DNA of 64,000 nt from Natrinema longum (GCF_017352095.1 NZ_CP071463.1:1116001-1180000), one strand, 5' to 3'. Positions 15,171 to 24,503 are shown, counted from the stretch's first letter. Numbers and translations are program-made. The notes: a model not told the origin generated them from the letters alone.

Positions 15171-16173
15171 ATGTCGGATAGATATTCCAACATGCCAACT
15201 CGTCGTAGTGCTCTGAGAAAGATTGCTATCGGTTGGGAGTAGCCTATCACTTCCGACTACTGTGGTGGGTCAAGGAAGTGCAACGCTTGGACAGGTTCGC
15301 TCCAATGATTTTGAACCCCAGTGTGGCGGTGGAGGTCAGAGCAATCCTCATGTTCGAGATAGTTCAGTAAAGTCGAATTTTCCAAATGGAGAAGGGAAGA
15401 TGTTCAGTTCGGCTGGGAGTGCGTATGGACAAACCAGCGATATCGTTTGGACTGGTGAACATTGGACCGTTGATTTTCATACGTGGTCCTTTGCGGTGAA
15501 TTCATACGAATTAGACTCCGGCGAAACTGGCACTGAGCCGATTTATCGTGGCCAGCATCGTATACAGGTTGATATGGAAACGAAACCCGACTTGGTCTCG
15601 ACACAACCCTATGATGATGTAGAATGGGGAATCAGCATCGTCGGACGGTCGGAAGCATCACACAAGGTCGATGAAGCAGTTGTATCTACGGCAAACAAAA
15701 TTCTGTCGAACATGACGGAAGGAGTCGGATCAGTAGTTGATGCGATTGGTATCTATAACCGATTACAGAAGGCCACCGTTGGTGCAGATATCGACAAGAC
15801 ATGGGTTCCGTCTCAGGGTCAGCAGCGCCTCGGTCATTATCTCCGATGGACCCATACTTATCCGCCACAGGACGAGCTCGGAGAATCAAGTATTACTGGG
15901 GCGATTACTAACAAGTTATCTAATGCGTTATATAAGACGGAAGTTGAATGGACCGGCGATAGAGAGCCAACTGAGAGATATGAGCATACATATAATTATT
16001 ATGTGCCAGTCGGCCCAAAACCGACAAGCTTGTCGCAAAAAGCGAGCAAAAAGAATCTCATCGAGAAACGTCCCGCCAAAGAGGTGAATAATGATAATAT
16101 TGAAGCAAGCGGTGATGAGGAAGTATACGTTCTCCGTCCTGAAGCGTTCAACCAGCCAAATAACGTGTGTTAA
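15171..16173 (+). pseudogene. Tat-exported protein of unknown function, frameshifted in its signal peptide
   Basis: The first frame, from ATG 15171, reads MSDRYSNMPTRRSALRKIAI and stops at TAG 15240-15242. The next frame continues smoothly as VGSSLSLPTTVVGQGSATLG to 16173 (about 310 residues). Joined, they make a textbook twin-arginine signal. The break lies around 15229-15234, within ATCGGTTGGG, where one base too many (or two too few) separates the frames. The mature part is rich in Gly, Ser, Thr and aromatic residues, with no membrane helix (WTGEHWTVDFHTWSFAVNSY, RYEHTYNYYVPVGP). A/T-ending codons dominate, unlike the neighbours. The domain is not recognised. A sequencing error in place of a real mutation cannot be excluded. 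Confidence 0.65.
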
Positions 16174-16200
16174 TATCCACCTGAATTTGGAGAGATCTGA

Positions 16201-17004
16201 ATGACTATAATGGGGCGAAAATCGATTCTTATTGTTTCATTGTTACTCTTTGGTATCGCGATGATAGCGAACCCGTACTATTTTTGGCCACACCACGGTG
16301 ACGAGGCGTACGAACTCGAGGTCGGGGAGCCGATCGGCGGGGCGGACGACGCGGTCCCGATCGAATCGTTGCCGTCCGAAACAGCCAGGGCGATCGACGA
16401 GGCCCTTGAGGCGTACGAATCCGACGCCGAACCGCCCGTCTACGAGAGTCGGGCGGACGTCCCGACGGATGGGATACCGTCCGAGTCGGGCCGACCCGCC
16501 GTGAGGGCCGACGGAACGGACTACGTCCTGATGATCTCCGAGGTGGATCGATCCCCACCGCTCCTACCCGAGAGTCCGCTCGTTCGCGCGGTGATGGGAT
16601 CCGTCGGCGCAGTCGCAATTACGCTCGGCGCGGTGACGGCGGTGACGGGGAGTAGCCGACTCACGACGCGGCGGGCGTGGGCCATCGTCACGGCCCTCGG
16701 CGTCGTTCTGGGCGCGACGATCGCCTACGACGGCGGGGTCCACGGTGTCGCGATTACCGGGCCCGGAACTGGCCCGCTGGATGCGATCGTCGGAACGCAG
16801 GGACGAACGGCCCTCGGTGTCCTCGCGTGGTTCCTCCCGGCGATCGGTCTCGTCATCGGCGTGGCGTTTCGACGGCGACGATGGCGGGACGGTTCGAGAC
16901 ACGTCGGCGAGCCCCTCTGCGTGCTCGCCTTCGTCGTCGTCACGTGGCTGTTCACGGTACCCGGGATACTCCTCGGAATACTGATTGGCGAAGAAGCCCA
17001 GTAA
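16201..17004 (+). CDS. Membrane protein of unknown function
   Basis: The 267-residue protein has an N-terminal hydrophobic segment (SILIVSLLLFGIAMIANPYY). An acidic extracytoplasmic domain of about 110 residues follows, containing VPIESLPSETARAIDEALEA and RADGTDYVLMISEVDR. Next are four predicted helices: AVMGSVGAVAITLGAVTAVT, WAIVTALGVVLGATIAY, TALGVLAWFLPAIGLVIGVA and CVLAFVVVTWLFTVPGILLG. The 'L-P-x-E-T-x-R-A-I-D-E-A' segment is a pattern often seen in haloarchaeal surface-exposed domains of unknown function. It follows the frameshifted Tat protein by 28 bp and may have been co-transcribed with it. No enzymatic motif is evident. Confidence 0.65.
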   Translation: MTIMGRKSILIVSLLLFGIAMIANPYYFWPHHGDEAYELEVGEPIGGADDAVPIESLPSETARAIDEALEAYESDAEPPVYESRADVPTDGIPSESGRPAVRADGTDYVLMISEVDRSPPLLPESPLVRAVMGSVGAVAITLGAVTAVTGSSRLTTRRAWAIVTALGVVLGATIAYDGGVHGVAITGPGTGPLDAIVGTQGRTALGVLAWFLPAIGLVIGVAFRRRRWRDGSRHVGEPLCVLAFVVVTWLFTVPGILLGILIGEEAQ

Positions 17005-17037
17005 TTCGGCCGCGTACGGGAGAAAGGGGACTCGAAC

Positions 17038-18018
17038 TTACCGGATTTCCGCCTGGTACCACTCCATCGCCTCGGGGACGTGGGCCTCGAGGGGGCGATA
17101 CTCGTACCCCAGTTCCTCGCTGGCTTTCCGCGAACTGTAGAACAGCCGCCGGGTCGCGAGCGTTGCCATCTCCCGGTCGAAGGGGAACACGCGCCGATCG
17201 GCGACGGCGTCGACGACCTCGGCGACGGGGCCGGCGGCGTGGATGGCCGTCGCGGGAACCCGGATCCGCGCGGGCGAGCCGCCGACGGTCTCGGCGATCC
17301 GGGAGACCGCCCGGTCGTAGGTGAGGTTCTCGCCGCCGAGGATGTAGTGCTCGCCGGCGGTACCGCGGTCGTATGCCGCCAGCAGGCCGTCGACGACGTC
17401 CGAGACGCCGACGATGCTCAGCCCGCCGGGGAGGTGTGCGGGCATCGTCCGTTCGACGCCCATCGAGAGCAGTTGTGCGGTGAACGCCCCGTCGCCGGGA
17501 CCGAAGATCGACGTGGGATGGACGGTGACGGCGTCTCCGTCGGTGTCGGCGTACCGATCGACCAGGTCCTCCGCCTCGGCTTTCGAGGCCTGATAGGCCC
17601 CGATCGGCTCGGCGACATCGGTCTCGTCGGCGAAATCGGCGTCCCCCTGCGGACGGCGCGTCCCGGACGTACTGGTGAAGACGACCCGGCCCACGTCGCC
17701 GTCGCGACAGGCCTCGAGTACCCGCTCGGTGCCGTCGCGGTTCACTTCCCGGACCGTCTCGGGGCCGGCGCTCCAGAGGCCGATCCCCGCGAGGTGGAAG
17801 ACGGCGTCGGCCCCGTCGACCAGCGGCCGCAGCGTCTCGGTGTCGAGAACGTCACCGACGTGCCACTCGACGCCCTCGAGGTCGCCACGATCCGACGTCG
17901 GCCGGCAGAGTCCGCGGACCGTCCAGCCGTCGGCGAGCAGTCGGCGACAGAGCCGCGAGCCGAGAAATCCGGTCGCGCCGGTGACCGCCGCAATCGGCGG
18001 ATCGGTCGGTCCGGTCAT
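17038..18018 (-). CDS. NAD-dependent epimerase/dehydratase, dihydroflavonol reductase-like
   Basis: The 326-residue extended SDR protein has the nucleotide motif VTGATGFLGSRLCRRLL at residues 13-29, the DAVFHLAGIGLW strand, FTSTSGTRR with the catalytic serine, and Y-x3-K in IGAYQASKAEAEDLV. The VHPTSIFGPGD segment and the tail are typical of NAD(P)-dependent sugar or ketone reductases of the dihydroflavonol-4-reductase type. It is the last gene of a tightly packed minus-strand set (Gfo/Idh/MocA, DUF362, this gene). It overlaps DUF362 by four bases, indicating coupled translation. The substrate is probably a nucleotide sugar, given the neighbours, though related proteins also act on lipids. 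Confidence 0.85.
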   Translation of the reverse strand: MTGPTDPPIAAVTGATGFLGSRLCRRLLADGWTVRGLCRPTSDRGDLEGVEWHVGDVLDTETLRPLVDGADAVFHLAGIGLWSAGPETVREVNRDGTERVLEACRDGDVGRVVFTSTSGTRRPQGDADFADETDVAEPIGAYQASKAEAEDLVDRYADTDGDAVTVHPTSIFGPGDGAFTAQLLSMGVERTMPAHLPGGLSIVGVSDVVDGLLAAYDRGTAGEHYILGGENLTYDRAVSRIAETVGGSPARIRVPATAIHAAGPVAEVVDAVADRRVFPFDREMATLATRRLFYSSRKASEELGYEYRPLEAHVPEAMEWYQAEIR

Positions 18019-18944
18019 CGACCGCCCTCGAGTTGGGGCGGCACGGCGTCGCCGGCCACTGCCGCGTAGACCCGGTACGCAGTCGAGACGGCGGGATGCA
18101 TATCGTCCGACGGCGGCAACTCGCCGTCGGGAATCCGCTCTCGCAGCCGATCGAAGTCGGCGTCGCCCTCGACGGAGATCGGTCCGCGGTCCCCGCGGAC
18201 GGTCTCGAGTGCGCCGTCGCTCTCGAAGGAGCGGCCAAGCAGGGACGTCGCGACGGCATCGACGGCCGGAGCCGAGCCGGCGAACAGCGTGTCCCCCGCG
18301 ACGGGGTCGCCGCCGTAGGCGGTCGTCGCGTCGAGGACGGCGACTGCGGGATCGACGGCCCGCGTCGCCGCGACGGCGGCCCGATCGGACGCCGCGTCGC
18401 AGTCGACGAGGTCGGCGAGCGTTCGCATCGCGCCCGCGACCGGTCCGGCCGCGGTCGCCCGCAGCGACGGGACGACGATCACGGCCCCCTCGGCGAGTCG
18501 ATTCGGGACCGAGAGCGCGACCGGGGCGTCCTCGAGCGCGGACAGGTCGCCGGTTCGGGGTTCGTCCGCCAGATCGACGGCGTCCGCGTCGAACCCCTCG
18601 AGCAGGCTCTCGTAGCCGAGATACTGGACGGTTCGGTCGAAGGAGATGTGCTCGTCGCTCGCGCCGGCGACGGCGATATCGGCGTCCGTCCGCCCCTCGA
18701 GCCGAGCGACGATAGCCCCGATCACGGCGGGATCGGTGACCATCCCCGAGGAGGGGTGGAACGGGTAGTGGGCATCCGGGACGAGCGTGATCCGGTCGGC
18801 ATCCGCGAGCGCGTCGACGGCGGGCTCGAGCACGTCGCGAACGGGTGACTCGAACAGTGCCACTCGGCGGTCGATATCGGGTAGCCAGCCCCCACGGCGC
18901 TCGGCGGCGTCGACGGCGGCTGCACGGACCCGCGCCGTGCTCAT
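18015..18944 (-). CDS. DUF362-family protein
   Basis: The 309-residue protein matches DUF362 in outline: a start with PVRDVLEPAVDALADADRIT, then VPDAHYPFHPSSGMVTDPAV, then the DIAVAGASDEHISFDRTVQY strand-loop and VALSVPNRLAEGAVIVVPSL. It lacks the C-terminal ferredoxin cysteines that some members carry. DUF362 proteins have no settled biochemical role. It overlaps both neighbours in ATGA-type junctions, so its product is probably needed in step with the dehydrogenase and the epimerase. No signal peptide is present and it is likely cytosolic. Confidence 0.72.
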   Translation of the reverse strand: MSTARVRAAAVDAAERRGGWLPDIDRRVALFESPVRDVLEPAVDALADADRITLVPDAHYPFHPSSGMVTDPAVIGAIVARLEGRTDADIAVAGASDEHISFDRTVQYLGYESLLEGFDADAVDLADEPRTGDLSALEDAPVALSVPNRLAEGAVIVVPSLRATAAGPVAGAMRTLADLVDCDAASDRAAVAATRAVDPAVAVLDATTAYGGDPVAGDTLFAGSAPAVDAVATSLLGRSFESDGALETVRGDRGPISVEGDADFDRLRERIPDGELPPSDDMHPAVSTAYRVYAAVAGDAVPPQLEGGR

Positions 18945-20062
18945 AGGCTCACCTCCGGCGTCTCGGGTTCGTCCCGGTCGTGGTCCGTCGCCGCCGGCTC
19001 CGCGGCAGCCAACTCGGCGGCCCGTTCGGCGAGTGCCAGCGTTCGTCGGCCGTCGGCCCCGTCGACCGGCGGCCGCTCACCCGCACGGATCGCCCCACAG
19101 AAGTCCGCCAGCGCGTCGTAGTGGGCCTGCAGGTAGAACGTCGGCCCGAAGACGTCCGGGTCGTCACCCGTGAATCGGCTCGCGACGTTCGACAGGGCGG
19201 CCCTGGCTGCGCCCGCATAGAAGTGCTCGGGCAGGTGGTCCCGATTGCTGATCGTTCCGGTGACGCCTTCGAGGCGCAGCCGGGTGTTGACCTCGGGCAG
19301 CTGTTCCCACTGGTAGGAGCCACAGTGGAGCGTGATCGTCGTGCCCGTCTCCGGTGCCTCCATGAGAACGGTCGCGGCGTCCTCGACGTCGATCTCGAGG
19401 CTCTGCCCCAGCGACGCGTCGCGGACCTCGAGGTCGCCGAACAGCCACTCGAGGACGTCGAAGCAGTGAACGCCGAGCTCGAGCAGGGAGCCGCCGCCGG
19501 CGGCGTCGGGGTCCAGCGGCCAGGCCGGCGGCTGCCCGTCGGCGGGCGGACGGCCGAGCGGGCCGTCGTTGAGCCGCGTGATCGAGGCGTAGGGGACGTG
19601 ACCGACGCTGCCCTGATCGTAGGCCTCCTTGACGCCGACCATGTCCGGCTGGTAGCGCAGGGTGTGATCGACGCCGACGGCGATGTCCGCCTCGCTGGCG
19701 GTCGCGAGTAGCGCGTCGGCTTCCTCGGTCGACCGGGCGAGGGGTTTCTCGACGAAGACGTCGACCCCCGCTTGCGCGGCCTGCTCGACGGCGTCGGCGT
19801 GGAGGAACGGCGGCAGTGCGACGACCGCCGCGTCCAACTCCTCGGACTCGAGGAGCGTCCCGTAGTCGTCGTACGTTCGCGACGCGCCGGCGCGTTCGGC
19901 TCGAGCGCGATTTTCGGGAACGGCGTCGGCGGCGGCGACGACCTCCACGTCGGGCATCGCGACCGCCGATTTCAGGTGGACGATACCGATGTTTCCGACG
20001 CCGAGGATGCCAAGCGACAGTGCGTTCGAATCGGTCAATCGATCCAAAAGGGGACGTACCAT
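18941..20062 (-). CDS. Gfo/Idh/MocA-family sugar dehydrogenase
   Basis: The chosen ATG at 20060-20062 (MVRPLLDRLTDSNALSLGIL) gives about 373 residues. The Rossmann motif GILGVGNIGIVHL sits near residue 20. It is followed by VVALPPFLHADAVEQAAQAG, the family EKP lysine in VDVFVEKPLARS and the GGGSLLELGVHCFDVLEWLF catalytic block. Members oxidise or reduce nucleotide-linked sugars using NAD(P)H. It leads the three-gene run that includes DUF362 and the epimerase. An ATAACAAA-like promoter motif at 20090-20097 lies 28-35 bp upstream, which argues against the longer frame starting at 20137. Confidence 0.87.
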   Translation of the reverse strand: MVRPLLDRLTDSNALSLGILGVGNIGIVHLKSAVAMPDVEVVAAADAVPENRARAERAGASRTYDDYGTLLESEELDAAVVALPPFLHADAVEQAAQAGVDVFVEKPLARSTEEADALLATASEADIAVGVDHTLRYQPDMVGVKEAYDQGSVGHVPYASITRLNDGPLGRPPADGQPPAWPLDPDAAGGGSLLELGVHCFDVLEWLFGDLEVRDASLGQSLEIDVEDAATVLMEAPETGTTITLHCGSYQWEQLPEVNTRLRLEGVTGTISNRDHLPEHFYAGAARAALSNVASRFTGDDPDVFGPTFYLQAHYDALADFCGAIRAGERPPVDGADGRRTLALAERAAELAAAEPAATDHDRDEPETPEVSL

Positions 20063-20089
20063 TTGCTCGAGAGCGGGCCGGCTGCGGGC

Positions 20090-20097
20090 TTTGTTAT
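20090..20097 (-). promoter_or_regulatory. Shared promoter-like motif before the Gfo/Idh/MocA gene
   Basis: On the minus strand this reads GATAACAAAGCCC, with its upstream end 35 bp from the ATG at 20062. The spacing fits a TATA element of a near-leaderless transcript. It is one of six related elements in the glycan region. Confidence 0.45.
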
Positions 20098-20163
20098 CGT
20101 CGTCATACCGATTCGTGCCGCCGAGTAGCACCACCATTCGATCGGCGAGGGCGGCTCGAGCGG

Positions 20164-21105
20164 TCAGTTCCAGCTCGCCGTCGCCCGCTCGGCGTCACCC
20201 GCGGGTCCCACGACCTGCTGGGCGACGTCGGTCATCGTCTCGACCGTCAACTCGGTCGCGGATCGCTGTCGGTCGAGATAGGAGAGGATCGCCCGCATCC
20301 GGCGATCGTCCCGGTCGTGAGTCAGGTTGTTCGGGTGGAGCCACATATGGAAGAGCCCGTCGGAGCGGGTGGCTTCGTCGATCCCGCGGCGGGCGAGCGC
20401 GACCATGGGGTCCTCCCAGATCGATTCCGCGACGGTTCGTGCCGGGCCCTCGAACCCGAAGAGGAACATCGAGGCAGGGACGTCGACCAGACCGTGTTCG
20501 TCGATGGCCGGTTCGACCAGCATCGATCGATCCCGGATCGTCGAATCGAAGACCCCGCGAACGCCGTCTCGAGTCGGTGATCGCCCTCGGTAGGCCGTGA
20601 TCCCGTGATCGGCCAGTACGTCACGGTGGCCGACGTCGTTTCGCGGATAGATGAACGAGTCGAGGGACTGGTTCCAGTCGGCCGCGAGTTCGCGACAGCG
20701 CTCGAGTTCCGCGTCGGCGAGTTCGCGGTCCGTCTCCGGGCGGCCGAACAGGACGTGTGAAAAGGAGTGACTGGCGAACTCGTGGTCGACGTCGGACTCG
20801 GTGATGGCCGAGACGAGGTCGGGACCGAATCGGAGATCGTCGCGGTCGGCCCACGCGGTTCGTTCGCGCTCGAACCAGCCGTCCGGTGCCGGATGCTCGG
20901 CGTGCGTGCCGTCACAGGAGTCGAGCATGAGGTGGCCGACGACGCCCCACGTCGCCGGGACGTCGAACTCCGAGAGCAACTCGAGCATGACCGACCAGCC
21001 ACGGCGGCCGGCTTCGACACGGTCCGAGGGCGGTTCGACGAGGTCGTGAAAGCCCCAGCCGAGTTCGGCATCGAGGGAGATTACGACGCTACCCACGGAT
21101 CCCAC
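20164..21105 (-). CDS. Polysaccharide deacetylase, NodB-like
   Basis: The core begins VVISLDAELGWGFHD, with the first aspartate of the NodB homology domain. It continues with DVPATWGVVGHLM, then the metal-binding HSFSHVLFGR histidines (HxxxH type) and IYPRNDVGHRDVLADHGI. MWLHPNNLTHD comes near the end. These enzymes remove N- or O-acetyl groups from glycans. There is no signal peptide, so it may act on a cytosolic precursor. The start is uncertain: consecutive GTG codons at 21108 and 21105 (or one at 21096) all precede the conserved core, while the ATG at 21204 adds a basic, non-conserved tail. An ATAACAAA-like element lies at 21151-21158. Confidence 0.83.
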   Translation of the reverse strand: MGSVGSVVISLDAELGWGFHDLVEPPSDRVEAGRRGWSVMLELLSEFDVPATWGVVGHLMLDSCDGTHAEHPAPDGWFERERTAWADRDDLRFGPDLVSAITESDVDHEFASHSFSHVLFGRPETDRELADAELERCRELAADWNQSLDSFIYPRNDVGHRDVLADHGITAYRGRSPTRDGVRGVFDSTIRDRSMLVEPAIDEHGLVDVPASMFLFGFEGPARTVAESIWEDPMVALARRGIDEATRSDGLFHMWLHPNNLTHDRDDRRMRAILSYLDRQRSATELTVETMTDVAQQVVGPAGDAERATASWN

Positions 21106-21150
21106 CACGATTGAACGCGTCTCATATCCGGACGGTCGCGTTCGGGTGGC

Positions 21151-21158
21151 TTTGTTAT
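21151..21158 (-). promoter_or_regulatory. Shared promoter-like motif before the deacetylase gene
   Basis: On the minus strand this reads CCATAACAAAGCCA, about 50 bp before the probable GTG start. It matches the element in front of the Gfo/Idh/MocA gene almost exactly (ATAACAAAGCC). Confidence 0.45.
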
Positions 21159-21300
21159 GGATGGCTTGCCGAAACCGCGATCCAACACCGCTGTGGTCGC
21201 TCACCGGCGCTCCCGCGATAGCGGACCGATACCGGAACCGTGACGCGTTAATCGGACCGAACTGAGTCGCCTCGAGCCGGGCAGGGCCTGAAACCGCTCT

Positions 21301-21308
21301 ATAACAAA
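21301..21308 (+). promoter_or_regulatory. Shared promoter-like motif before the phosphodiesterase gene
   Basis: CTATAACAAAACGC lies 64 bp before the ATG at 21365 and 47 bp before a six-codon frame, MPPSKS (21348-21368). That frame's stop overlaps the gene start as ATGA. Confidence 0.4.
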
Positions 21309-21364
21309 ACGCGCATCGGGCGACTCACAGGACAGTAGGCGTCACAGATGCCACCTTCCAAATC

Positions 21365-22957
21365 ATGAGCGGATCGACCACCCCCTCCGAGCGAGCGTTC
21401 GTGCTCGGGCTCGACGGCGTACCGTGGCGACTCATCGAACGATGGAGCGACGAGGGGCACCTCCCGAACGTCGCTCGGCTCCGCGAGGAGGGCGCGTCCG
21501 GACGGCTCGACAGTACTCGGCCGCCGACGACGCCGCTGGCCTGGCCGTCGATCGCGACCGGCGTCTGGCCGGACAAACACGGAATCTACGGCTTTCAAAA
21601 CCTCTCGTCGGAATACAGTCACGAGATGTACACGAGTCGGGATCTCGAACAGCCGGCCCTCTGGGACCAGCTCGGGCCGGCCCACGTCGGGAACGTCCCG
21701 ATGACGTACCCGGCCCGCGAGATCGATGGCACCATGGTCGCGGGCATGATGACCCCCTCGAGGAACCAGAAGTGGACGTATCCCGCCGACCTGGGAGACG
21801 AGATCGACTCCCGGATTCCGAACTACGAGATCAGCCTCGACTACCCCGAGTACGCCGACCGGCCGGCGGAGTTCGAGGCTGCCGTCGACGACATGCTCGC
21901 GAACCGCCGGGAACTAATGCAGCTCCAGATGGACCGGGCCGGCGACGACTGGCAACTGTTCTTTTTCGTCTACACCGCACCCGATCGGTTCCAGCACCTC
22001 GTCTGGGATATGGACCGGTTGCTCGCCCACTACACGAAACTCGACGAGATCGTCGGCGACGCGATCGAGTACACGGACGACCACGACGCCGACCTCTACG
22101 TCGTCTCCGACCACGGCTTCGGCCCCATCGAGCAACTGGTCTATGTCAACCGCATCCTCGAGAACGAAGGGTATCTCTTCCGGCGCGAGGACGAGGGCAC
22201 GCGCGGTGCGCTCGCGAGCCTGGGCATCTCTCGAGAGGCGATCACCGGCGCGCTCAATCGCGTCGGGATCACCGAGGAGACGCTCGTCCAGTCGCTGCCC
22301 CGGCGGCTGGTCGACTCGGTCGCCGAGCAGATCCCCGGCGATCACGCCCTCTACGACGTCGACTACGACCGCACCGTCGCGTTCGTTCACGACACGGGCA
22401 ACTGCTATATCAACGACACCGAGCGCTTCGAGAGGGGCGTCGTCTCGCCGAGCGAGCGTCCGGAAGTCAAGGCCGATATCAAGGCGGTCTTCGAATCGGC
22501 GACGGACGACGACGGCGAGCCGCTGCTCGACGTCCACGACGGGGACGACCTGTTTCCGACGGACGAGGACTCGCCGGATCTGGTCGTCGGCGGCCGGGAG
22601 GTCTACGAGTCCCGAAGCGGAATGTCGGAAACCGTACTCGGCGATACCGGGACCTACGATGCGAGCCACCGCAGCGAGGGGATCGTCCTGTGTCGTGGCC
22701 CCTCGATCGCCGCCGGCGCGACGTTACGCGGGGCTCGAGTGGTCGATATCGCGCCGACCCTGCTCCACGGCATCGGCGAACCGGTGCCCGAAAACGCCGA
22801 CGGGCGGGTGCTGTTCGACGCCTTCGACGAGGACGGCACGCCGGCGAAGACCAAAGTCGAGCGGACGTCGGTCTCCAGGATCGAAAGCGACGACGACGTC
22901 GACGAGGACTTCGACGACGTGGAAGATCGGCTGAAGGGTCTTGGCTACATGGAGTAA
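21365..22957 (+). CDS. AlkP-superfamily phosphodiesterase/nucleotide pyrophosphatase
   Basis: The 530-residue protein has the alkaline-phosphatase-fold metal site. The first aspartate is in FVLGLDGVPWRLIERW. The catalytic Thr/Ser region is PPTTPLAWPSIATGVWPDKH. LYVVSDHGFGPIEQ carries the Asp-His pair and TYDASHRSEGIVL the distal His. Members cleave phosphodiesters or transfer phospho-groups. No signal peptide is visible, so the substrate is probably an activated sugar, a polyprenyl phosphate or a similar intracellular compound. It is divergent from the deacetylase across 260 bp that carries two shared promoter motifs. Haloarchaeal glycan clusters often contain this family, but its reaction there is unknown. 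Confidence 0.82.
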   Translation: MSGSTTPSERAFVLGLDGVPWRLIERWSDEGHLPNVARLREEGASGRLDSTRPPTTPLAWPSIATGVWPDKHGIYGFQNLSSEYSHEMYTSRDLEQPALWDQLGPAHVGNVPMTYPAREIDGTMVAGMMTPSRNQKWTYPADLGDEIDSRIPNYEISLDYPEYADRPAEFEAAVDDMLANRRELMQLQMDRAGDDWQLFFFVYTAPDRFQHLVWDMDRLLAHYTKLDEIVGDAIEYTDDHDADLYVVSDHGFGPIEQLVYVNRILENEGYLFRREDEGTRGALASLGISREAITGALNRVGITEETLVQSLPRRLVDSVAEQIPGDHALYDVDYDRTVAFVHDTGNCYINDTERFERGVVSPSERPEVKADIKAVFESATDDDGEPLLDVHDGDDLFPTDEDSPDLVVGGREVYESRSGMSETVLGDTGTYDASHRSEGIVLCRGPSIAAGATLRGARVVDIAPTLLHGIGEPVPENADGRVLFDAFDEDGTPAKTKVERTSVSRIESDDDVDEDFDDVEDRLKGLGYME

Positions 22958-23021
22958 TCGGCGGATCGGCATCGAAGCGAGGTTGGGGTGACGGGTACTG
23001 GCTCTGATAGAATAACCGACA

Positions 23022-24416
23022 TCACTGATCGCGTGGCAGCGTCACGGTGATCGTGTTTCCGTCCGGCGTTCGTTCGAAGGAGATGTGGCCGTCAGAGAGG
23101 TCGACGACCCAATAGACGAGCCACAACCCGAGCCCGGACGTATGGTAGACGTCGTTCATTCGCCAGTCGCCGGTCAGCACGCGAAACTCGACTTCGGGAA
23201 TCGGCGGACAGCTGTCCCGAATCGCGATGTCGACGGCGTCCGGGCGACACTGGACGGTAACCGACAGCTCCGGTGTGCCCGCCGATTCGTGTTGGACGGC
23301 GTTCTCGAGCAGTTCCGTCACGGCGAGTTGGATCTCGTGTAACACGCGCGCGACCGCCGAGTCCGGAAGCGATGTCTCGATCGCTGCCTCGGGGTACTGC
23401 TCCCGTATCGTCCGGATCGCATCGGTGACGACCGGGACCAGGTCGATCGACTCCGGGACCGACCGCTCGGTGAGCAGATCAATGATCTCGCGTTGCTTGT
23501 CCGCGCTCTCGAGCAGGCTCTGCCCCTGTCGACGAATGGTCTCCGCGCGCTCGCGGGACGAAGCGTCTCCCTCGCTGGCGATCCACTCGGCGTTGCCGAG
23601 GATCACGGACAGATCGTTCCGGAGGTTGTGTCGCAGGAGGTTATCCATGACTGCCAGCTGGCGCTCCCGCCGTCGGCGATCGGTGATATCTCGGGAGAAT
23701 CCGACGATCCGATCGACGTCACCGTCTTCGACGATCGGTTCGGCCTGTACCCAGACCCAGCGGCTGTAATCCGTCTCCGGATTGATTCGGTATTCGACAT
23801 TGACCGATTCGCCGGCCGAAGCCCGCCGCATCGCGTCCTCGACGCAGGGAACGTCGTCGGGGTGGATGGGCTCGAGGAAGTTCTGCGGGTTCGCCTCGAG
23901 GTCGTCGATGGACTGGCCGAAGACATCCTCGTAGGCCGGGTTGACGAAGAGGAGGTCGGCCCACTCGTCGTCGAACATCCACAGGACGTCCCCGACGGTC
24001 CCGGCGATCGTCCGAAGACGGCTTTCGGCGTCGCGGCGGTCTTCCTCGGCTGCCACCTGCTCCGTAATATCTCGCGAGCTGACCACGTAGCCATCGATGA
24101 TGTCGTCCGGCAGACTCGTGAACCGGCTCTCGAGCCAGACCCACCCGCCGCTGTCGGTCGCGTGACGGTACCGGACCGTCGCCGACAACCCCTCCGAGTC
24201 ACGAACTCGCTCGAACTGATCGCGGACTGCCTCTCTGTCGTCGGGATGGACGTACTCCGAGGCGTTCGTGCCGACGAGTTGCTCCGGGTCGTATCCGAGA
24301 AGGGGCCGGACAGCCCGGTTGACGTAGACGTACGTGTACGCCTCGTCGAGGACGGCAATCTTGTCCTGGGCGTGCTCGAGCAAGACCGGAGCCAGATCGC
24401 CGATTTCGACGTCCAT
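23022..24416 (-). CDS. Sensor histidine kinase with two PAS domains
   Basis: The 464-residue soluble kinase has a first PAS domain (about residues 10-120) with AYTYVYVNRAVRPLLGYDPE. A second PAS (about 135-250) contains FVNPAYEDVFGQSIDDL and ends in a PAC-like GFSRDITDRRRRER. The phospho-acceptor helix follows with LLRHNLRNDLSVILGNAEWI, the haloarchaeal H-box. ATP-binding motifs are the N-box VTELLENAVQHES, IAIRDSCPPIPE and SGLGLWLVYWVVDLSDG. No transmembrane helix is present, so it senses an internal cue, perhaps redox or light through a PAS ligand. No response regulator is adjacent. It sits inside the glycan region without obvious co-transcription. Confidence 0.9.
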   Translation of the reverse strand: MDVEIGDLAPVLLEHAQDKIAVLDEAYTYVYVNRAVRPLLGYDPEQLVGTNASEYVHPDDREAVRDQFERVRDSEGLSATVRYRHATDSGGWVWLESRFTSLPDDIIDGYVVSSRDITEQVAAEEDRRDAESRLRTIAGTVGDVLWMFDDEWADLLFVNPAYEDVFGQSIDDLEANPQNFLEPIHPDDVPCVEDAMRRASAGESVNVEYRINPETDYSRWVWVQAEPIVEDGDVDRIVGFSRDITDRRRRERQLAVMDNLLRHNLRNDLSVILGNAEWIASEGDASSRERAETIRRQGQSLLESADKQREIIDLLTERSVPESIDLVPVVTDAIRTIREQYPEAAIETSLPDSAVARVLHEIQLAVTELLENAVQHESAGTPELSVTVQCRPDAVDIAIRDSCPPIPEVEFRVLTGDWRMNDVYHTSGLGLWLVYWVVDLSDGHISFERTPDGNTITVTLPRDQ

Positions 24417-24503
24417 CGTGCCAATATGGCATCAATTCACACAGCATGAAGAAAAGCATGGCGGTGATAGCGTTAGCGAATCACCGGACATGCCACCGAC
24501 GCG

